Source: Gammaproteobacteria bacterium
GTDB taxonomy: Bacteria; Pseudomonadota; Gammaproteobacteria; SZUA-229
NCBI GenBank assembly: GCA_029287815.1
Contig: JARFQK010000016.1
Location: forward strand, 1-18,349
DNA length: 18,349 nt
Direction of reading: 5' to 3'
The notes under the pieces: generated by a model
The model's input: only the letters and a program-made list of their open reading frames with translations
What the model was told of the DNA's origin: nothing
Databases searched by the model: none
Made by a program: the position numbers and the translations under genes
In this document: positions 13,783 through 18,349 of the stretch, one piece after another
Numbering within the stretch: the stretch's first letter is position 1
How the letters are laid out: every line of letters begins with the position of its first letter

Positions 13783-14400
13783 ATGAAGATACTACCCCTT
13801 TCTATCTTATGCATGATTCTCTCGCTGGGGGCTTATGCCAGCGACGGTAGAGATCTGCTCGACAGGTTTCTGACTGACACGCAGTCGATGACAGCCAGTT
13901 TCAAGCAGACCTTGAAAGCCAGTGATGGCAAGTTGCTTCAGGAATCGGGGGGCGAGTTCTATCTGCAACGGCCGGGAAGATTCCGCTGGAACTACACACA
14001 GCCATACCCGCAGGAGATCGTCTCCGATGGTGAGGCGATCTGGATCTACGATGTCGATCTTGACCAGGTAACAGTGCAGAAGCAGGGTAACGGCAGAACC
14101 AATACGCCGATCGCGCTGTTGCAGAACAAACAGAAACTCGAGGATGCATTCGAGATCCATGAGCGTGGTTTCGTGGACGGCTTACACCGATTCGAGTTGC
14201 GGAATAAGAAACAGGATGTTGACTTTGATCGCATCATGATCGGCCTGGATGACAGCGGCTTGCGCTTTTTGCAGCTGCACGATCAGTTCGATCAGACCAC
14301 CTCTATCGTGTTCTCCGACTTGAAAACCAATCCCGCGCTCGATGCCGCGATTTTTCGGTTCACGCCGCCGGAGGGAGTCGACGTCTTCGGGGGGTCCTGA
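13783..14400 (+). CDS. lolA: Outer-membrane lipoprotein carrier protein LolA
   Basis: LolA ferries lipoproteins through the periplasm from the LolCDE complex to the outer-membrane receptor LolB. The 205-residue precursor has a signal peptide (MKILPLSILCMILSLGAYA) with cleavage expected after AYA at residue 19. The mature part fits the family: LLDRFLTDTQSMTASFKQTL, GGEFYLQRPGRFRWNYTQPY, the EIVSDGEAIWIYDVDLDQVTV strand region, NTPIALL, and a C-terminal FTPPEGVDV. The downstream rarA start overlaps its stop by one base (TGATG), as in other gammaproteobacteria where ftsK, lolA and rarA follow each other. There is no clear ribosome binding site before the ATG. Confidence 0.95.
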   Translation: MKILPLSILCMILSLGAYASDGRDLLDRFLTDTQSMTASFKQTLKASDGKLLQESGGEFYLQRPGRFRWNYTQPYPQEIVSDGEAIWIYDVDLDQVTVQKQGNGRTNTPIALLQNKQKLEDAFEIHERGFVDGLHRFELRNKKQDVDFDRIMIGLDDSGLRFLQLHDQFDQTTSIVFSDLKTNPALDAAIFRFTPPEGVDVFGGS

Positions 14401-15740
14401 TGCCGAATGTTTCCACGCGGTCGGTCAATTCGGTGTACGCACCTCTGGCTGATCGTATGCGCCCGCTGTCGCTGGATGATTTCATCGGCCAAGGTCATAT
14501 TCTCGCAGGGCAGCGAGACAAAAGCAGCGCGCTGCGCCAGGCTATCGAGGCTGGTGCGCTGCACTCGATGGTATTCTGGGGACCGCCCGGCACCGGTAAA
14601 ACAACGCTGGCGCGTATCATTGCGAACAGTGCCGACGCGTATTTTTTGAGCATTTCTGCAGTTTTGTCCGGTGTCAAGGACATTCGCGCCGCGGTCGAAC
14701 AAGCCCGGCAACAGCAAACGCACGGCAAGGCAACGATATTGTTTGTCGATGAAGTACACCGCTTCAACAAGTCCCAACAGGACGCCTTCCTGCCCTTCAT
14801 CGAAGATGGAACCATCTTTTTCATCGGTGCGACCACCGAGAATCCCTCGTTTGCACTGAATAACGCACTGCTTTCGCGCGTAAAAATTTATGTATTGAAG
14901 CCACTGCAACAGGAGGATATCGCGCAGCTGTTGAAACGAGCGTTGGCAGACACCGAGGTCGGAATAGGGCAGCGCAACATATTGATTCAGGATCAGCAGC
15001 TTATGCATATCGCAGCCAGCGCTGACGGTGATGCACGACGCGCGCTGAACATGCTGGAGATCGCTGCAGACCTGGCCACGGACAACCACACGATTACCGA
15101 GAAGATCATTCAGGACGTGACCTCGCAAAGTCTCCGGCGCTTCGATAAAGGCGGTGACCTTTTCTACGACCAGATTTCAGCGCTGCATAAATCGGTGCGG
15201 GGGAGCAATCCGGATGCGGCGTTGTATTGGTTTGCGCGCATGCTCGATGGTGGCTGTGATCCCCGATACATCGCCCGCCGCGTGCTTCGTATGGCGTCGG
15301 AGGATATCGGCAACGCCGATCCGCGTGGTCTTGAAATTGCGCTCAATGCCTGCAGCACCTATGAACGCCTGGGCAGTCCGGAGGGGGAACTCGCTATCGC
15401 CCAGGCGATCAGCTATCTGGCCTGCACCGCGAAGAGCAACGCGGTCTATGCGGCATTTGGCCGGGCGATGAAGGATGCACGCGAACTCGGTACGCTCGAG
15501 GTGCCGATGCACATCCGCAACGCGCCAACGCGATTGATGCAACAGTTGGGCCACGGTGAGCACTACCGTTATGCACACGATGAAGAAAATGCCTTCGCCG
15601 CCGGAGAAACCTACTTTCCCGATGAAATGGATGAGAAGCTCTACTACCAGCCGGTGCAGCGGGGTCTCGAAATCAAGATTGCAGAAAAGCTGGCCGGTCT
15701 GCGCGAATTGAACCGCAAAAACAGAACCAGAAAGAAATGA
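14400..15740 (+). CDS. rarA: Replication-associated recombination protein A (MgsA/RarA, AAA+ ATPase)
   Basis: RarA is a cytoplasmic AAA+ ATPase related to clamp loaders and to eukaryotic WRNIP1/Mgs1; it acts at stalled replication forks and binds SSB. The protein is 446 residues, a full length. It begins with the family segment PLADRMRPLSLDDFIGQGHI. Walker A is GPPGTGKT (61-68), Walker B ILFVDEVHRFNKSQQDAFLP (113-132), sensor 1 GATTENPSF (143-151), and LLSR (157-160) is the arginine-finger region. The C-terminal half contains KSVRGSNPDAALYWFARML and EDIGNADPRGL, the tetramerisation region typical of RarA. It shares one base with lolA and is translationally coupled. Confidence 0.97.
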   Translation: MPNVSTRSVNSVYAPLADRMRPLSLDDFIGQGHILAGQRDKSSALRQAIEAGALHSMVFWGPPGTGKTTLARIIANSADAYFLSISAVLSGVKDIRAAVEQARQQQTHGKATILFVDEVHRFNKSQQDAFLPFIEDGTIFFIGATTENPSFALNNALLSRVKIYVLKPLQQEDIAQLLKRALADTEVGIGQRNILIQDQQLMHIAASADGDARRALNMLEIAADLATDNHTITEKIIQDVTSQSLRRFDKGGDLFYDQISALHKSVRGSNPDAALYWFARMLDGGCDPRYIARRVLRMASEDIGNADPRGLEIALNACSTYERLGSPEGELAIAQAISYLACTAKSNAVYAAFGRAMKDARELGTLEVPMHIRNAPTRLMQQLGHGEHYRYAHDEENAFAAGETYFPDEMDEKLYYQPVQRGLEIKIAEKLAGLRELNRKNRTRKK

Positions 15741-15757
15741 TGGCCACGCTTTTCGCT

Positions 15758-15783
15758 CCAGCGCAGCGCGTTTCAAGCGCTGG
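15758..15783. terminator. Hairpin between convergent rarA and GGDEF-EAL genes
   Basis: CCAGCGC (15758-15764) and GCGCTGG (15777-15783) form a 7-bp GC-rich stem with a 12-base loop in the 58-base gap between two convergent stop codons. It could act as a terminator in both directions, but no T run flanks it on either side. The preceding CGCTTTTCGCTCCAG also occurs, slightly altered, at 7807-7820 inside the 248-bp element, so it may be a repeat remnant. Confidence 0.35.
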
Positions 15784-15798
15784 CGCCGATCCTGTCCC

Positions 15799-17661
15799 TC
15801 ATTCCTGATGTGTCAGCAGTTCGATGAGGCCATTGCCCGATAACGGTCGGTAGTAATAATAGCCCTGCATTGCAAACACATTCTTGCCAATAAAGTAATC
15901 CGCATCATCCTTGGTTTCCACGCCCTCGATAATGCAGCGAAGATCCATGCGGTCAGCCATGGCTATGATTGCATCCACGATTGCTTTATTGGCGTAGCTT
16001 TTGTATTTGAACCCTGTGACGAAGGACTTGTCGATTTTGATCGTCCGGATCGGTAATTTGTGCAAGTATGATAGTGACGAGTAGCCGGTGCCGAAGTCAT
16101 CGAGTATGAACTTGATGTTCGATGACAGCAGTTCCTCCATTTTTGCGATCGTGTCATCGATGTTGTCGATCAGGATATTCTCGGTAAACTCCAGGCGGAT
16201 GTCGTTCGATGACAGATTATGACGTTTCAAAACTTCTCTTAGTTTGGGCACAAAATTCTGCTGCTTGAACTGTTTCGGGCTGATGTTGATTGTGACGTAC
16301 CGAAACATCGTGCTGTCGTTCAGGCGCGATTTCAACTCTCTTGCGAAAGCACAAGCCGTATTCAACACCCAGTTGCTGACATCCAGCATCAGATTGGTTT
16401 CCTCGGCAATGCCGATGAAATCATCCGGCGATACGCTGCCGAGCGCTGGATTGCTCCAGCGCACCAGCGATTCCGCTGCGATAATCTGGCCACTGGCATC
16501 GACCACTGGCTGGTATTCGAGGAAGAGTTCTTCGTTATTGATCGCTTTCCTGAGATAGTCCTCCAGTATCAACCGCTTGCTCGCGGAGACCTGCATCTCC
16601 GGGTCGTAAAACGCAAACGTATTTCGGCCATCGGACTTGGCCTTGTACATCGCGGTGTCAGCATGTTTGAGCACGCTTTCGCCGTCGTTTTCGTCCGTGT
16701 TGGTATCCGGGAAGATGGTGACGCCAATGCTCGGCGTGACGTGCAGGGTATAGTCGCCAACGTGGATGGGTTCGGCCATTGCGTCGAGTAATCGCCGGGC
16801 AACCGCCTGTGAGGTGTTGATCGCGAACGATTCGGTATTGCCGACATTTCTGAGGATATAGACGAATTCATCGCCACCAAGGCGGTAGACATCATCGCCA
16901 GCACGCGATTCCTTGGTAAGACGGTCGGCCACTTTGGTCAGCAGCATGTCGCCAACAGAATGGCCAAGGGAGTCGTTGATGTTCTTGAAGTGGTCAAGAT
17001 CGATGTAAAGTACCGCGCCGTATCGGTCATAGCGTCGCGTATTCGCGATTTCCTGATAGAGGTTGTAGCGAAAAGCGCGCCGGTTCGGCAATTTCGTCAA
17101 CGGATCACGATTGGCCTGCTCTTCGTATGATTTCTCCAGGGTCTTGTTCGTGTTGATCTGTTTTTCGAGCTGACTAATTTTCAAGCAGCTGGTGCAAGCC
17201 AGCGCGAGCCGGTACATAACCGGTGCCAGCACGTTCGCCATGGCTTCGGGGAACTCATTATGGCTGAATTCCAGCAGCATGAAGCCCAACTGCTCGAGGC
17301 CGTAGATGAAGTAACGCACGCCACCTACCCTGACGACGGCCACAGATCGCTCGGAATCGTGACCCAGACTATTCATCGACGCGCTGACCTGGTCGTGCGA
17401 ATGAGGCAGCGGATGCTCGCTGTCTTCGGCGCTCAAATAATGATGGTAGGCAGGCGACGCGTGTGCTTGTTCCGTGGTGGGATCGACGTTGTTCATCAAA
17501 TACACGTGCGCATTGTTCAGCCTGAGCTGATCAACGGACTCACAAAGAAATGTCTGAAGCATTTCTTCCAAATTGTCGCTTGTTCCGATTGCGAGCAATA
17601 ATTTGTTCAGTACTGCAGTGAAAACGGCCGGGTTGTACTGAATTTTTTCAGCGGTCTGCAC
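15799..17661 (-). CDS. GGDEF-EAL cyclic-di-GMP synthase/phosphodiesterase with N-terminal sensory region
   Basis: This 620-residue protein combines both enzymes of c-di-GMP turnover. Residues 1-160 form an unassigned region with a GAF-like look but no membrane helix; 160-182 is a likely coiled coil. The GGDEF domain (about 183-355) has an intact GGDEF at 262-266 and an inhibitory site RAGD at 253-256. The EAL domain (about 365-612) reads ESL at 397-399, keeping the catalytic Glu397. Asn459, Glu491, the pair in DDFGTGYSS (521-529), Lys542, Glu579 and Gln599 are all in place. Both activities are therefore possible; which dominates cannot be told. The start is GTG at 17661; no in-frame ATG lies close by and the ribosome binding site is weak. 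It is transcribed towards rarA, downstream of ettA. Confidence 0.93.
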   Translation of the reverse strand: MQTAEKIQYNPAVFTAVLNKLLLAIGTSDNLEEMLQTFLCESVDQLRLNNAHVYLMNNVDPTTEQAHASPAYHHYLSAEDSEHPLPHSHDQVSASMNSLGHDSERSVAVVRVGGVRYFIYGLEQLGFMLLEFSHNEFPEAMANVLAPVMYRLALACTSCLKISQLEKQINTNKTLEKSYEEQANRDPLTKLPNRRAFRYNLYQEIANTRRYDRYGAVLYIDLDHFKNINDSLGHSVGDMLLTKVADRLTKESRAGDDVYRLGGDEFVYILRNVGNTESFAINTSQAVARRLLDAMAEPIHVGDYTLHVTPSIGVTIFPDTNTDENDGESVLKHADTAMYKAKSDGRNTFAFYDPEMQVSASKRLILEDYLRKAINNEELFLEYQPVVDASGQIIAAESLVRWSNPALGSVSPDDFIGIAEETNLMLDVSNWVLNTACAFARELKSRLNDSTMFRYVTINISPKQFKQQNFVPKLREVLKRHNLSSNDIRLEFTENILIDNIDDTIAKMEELLSSNIKFILDDFGTGYSSLSYLHKLPIRTIKIDKSFVTGFKYKSYANKAIVDAIIAMADRMDLRCIIEGVETKDDADYFIGKNVFAMQGYYYYRPLSGNGLIELLTHQE

Positions 17662-17697
17662 GATGCTAATCTCATGATAATATTTGCATATTTACTG

Positions 17698-17703
17698 AGT
17701 ATA
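17698..17703 (-). promoter_or_regulatory. Candidate -10 box for the GGDEF-EAL gene
   Basis: On the minus strand TATACT lies 36 bases before the GTG start in an AT-rich leader. No convincing -35 is present at 16-18 bases. Confidence 0.3.
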
Positions 17704-17761
17704 GCCACAATTTCTACCTTCGCCGTGATCTTTCAAAGATAATCTCGGGCCCCGGCGCGCC

Positions 17762-18349
17762 TCAGGCAAGCTTCTTGTATTTGATCCGGTGAGGGTTGTC
17801 GGCTTCGTCGCCCAGTCTGCGCTTGCGGTCCTCCTCGTATTCGGAATAGTTGCCTTCGTGCCAGACCAGTTGACTGTCTCCTTCGAAAGCCAGGATGTGC
17901 GTGGCGATACGGTCCAGGAACCATCTGTCGTGGGAGATCACGACGACACAGCCGGGAAAATCGAGAATGGCCTCCTCCAACGCGCGCAGCGTCTCGACAT
18001 CGAGATCATTGGTCGGCTCGTCGAGCAGCAACAGGTTGCCACCGCTTTTGAGCAGTTTTGCCAGATGAACCCGGTTGCGCTCGCCCCCGGACAGGTCTTT
18101 GATGTACTTCTGCTGGTCTTCACCCTTGAAATTAAAACGGCTGACATAGCCGCGAGAGGCAACGGTATAGTTGCCAATCGTGATGTTGTCGAGGCCGTCG
18201 GAAATCTCCGCCCAGACGGTCTTGCTGCCATCCAGGCTGTCGCGAGACTGGTCGACGTATGCGATCTGTACCGTGTCGCCGACCGAGAAGCGCCCGGTGT
18301 CGGGCTGCTCGGCGCCGGTGATCATACGAAACAGCGTGGTCTTACCAGC
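17762..18349 (-). CDS. ettA: Energy-dependent translational throttle protein EttA, C-terminal part (5' end outside window)
   Basis: EttA is a ribosome-binding ABC-F ATPase that gates the first steps of elongation according to ATP/ADP level. The visible 195 residues or so cover the second ATPase domain: AGKTTLFRM, the end of its Walker A, at the window edge; the signature LSGGERNRVHLAKLL; Walker B NLLLLDEPTNDLDVETLR; and the switch histidine in VVISHDRWFLDRIATHILAF. The C-terminal YEEDRKRRLGDEADNPHRIKYKKLA resembles EttA tails, which separates it from Uup and other ABC-F proteins. The N-terminal half is outside the window. It is followed after 100 bases by the GGDEF-EAL gene on the same strand. 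Confidence 0.94.
   Translation of the reverse strand, partial: AGKTTLFRMITGAEQPDTGRFSVGDTVQIAYVDQSRDSLDGSKTVWAEISDGLDNITIGNYTVASRGYVSRFNFKGEDQQKYIKDLSGGERNRVHLAKLLKSGGNLLLLDEPTNDLDVETLRALEEAILDFPGCVVVISHDRWFLDRIATHILAFEGDSQLVWHEGNYSEYEEDRKRRLGDEADNPHRIKYKKLA

Noticed and set aside
14292..15128. Minus-strand open frame overlapping lolA and rarA
   Set aside because: It is a shadow of two well-identified genes and crosses their junction.

Overview
This is a stretch of chromosome from a Gammaproteobacterium of moderate GC content. The ftsK-lolA-rarA order, trxB next to ftsK, the long threonine synthase, EttA and Aat all point to that class. I cannot place it to genus. The densely packed intergenic repeats suggest a free-living or symbiotic environmental lineage rather than an enteric one, but that is only an impression.

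Layout, left to right. (1) 1-2166: the 3' end of homoserine dehydrogenase (hom, +) faces threonine synthase (thrC, -) across a 449-bp gap filled with short dispersed repeats. (2) 2332-3990: a guanidinium-exporter-type SMR protein (sugE/gdx, -) is divergent from a KefB/C-like cation:proton antiporter (+) that lacks the usual C-terminal RCK domain. (3) 4193-7539, minus strand: a solute-binding protein, a small membrane-anchored or secreted hypothetical protein and Aat are packed as an operon, followed by a lipase-maturation-factor-family membrane protein that has its own promoter candidate. (4) 7540-7957: a gene-free region holding a 248-bp element with perfect 21-bp terminal inverted repeats and an abutting smaller relative. 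(5) 7958-10072, minus strand: thioredoxin reductase (trxB) and a FemAB/GNAT-like protein. (6) 10178-15740, plus strand: alanine dehydrogenase, ftsK (TTG start), lolA and rarA. (7) 15799 to the right edge, minus strand: a GGDEF-EAL protein and the C-terminal part of ettA.

Most genes are housekeeping: threonine and alanine metabolism, thiol redox balance, chromosome segregation, lipoprotein sorting, replication-fork repair, N-degron tagging and translation control. There is no tRNA, rRNA, CRISPR array, transposase, phage or toxin-antitoxin gene, and I see no convincing new defence or biosynthetic system.

The unexplained material is non-coding. At least four families of short repeats lie almost exclusively between genes. 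One, with ends reading CTAGCCCGCATTTCTCACC, sits within a few bases of gene starts or stops at five places. Two further points deserve a look: the binding-protein/hypothetical/aat operon, which has no transporter partner, and the lipase-maturation-factor gene with no lipase beside it.
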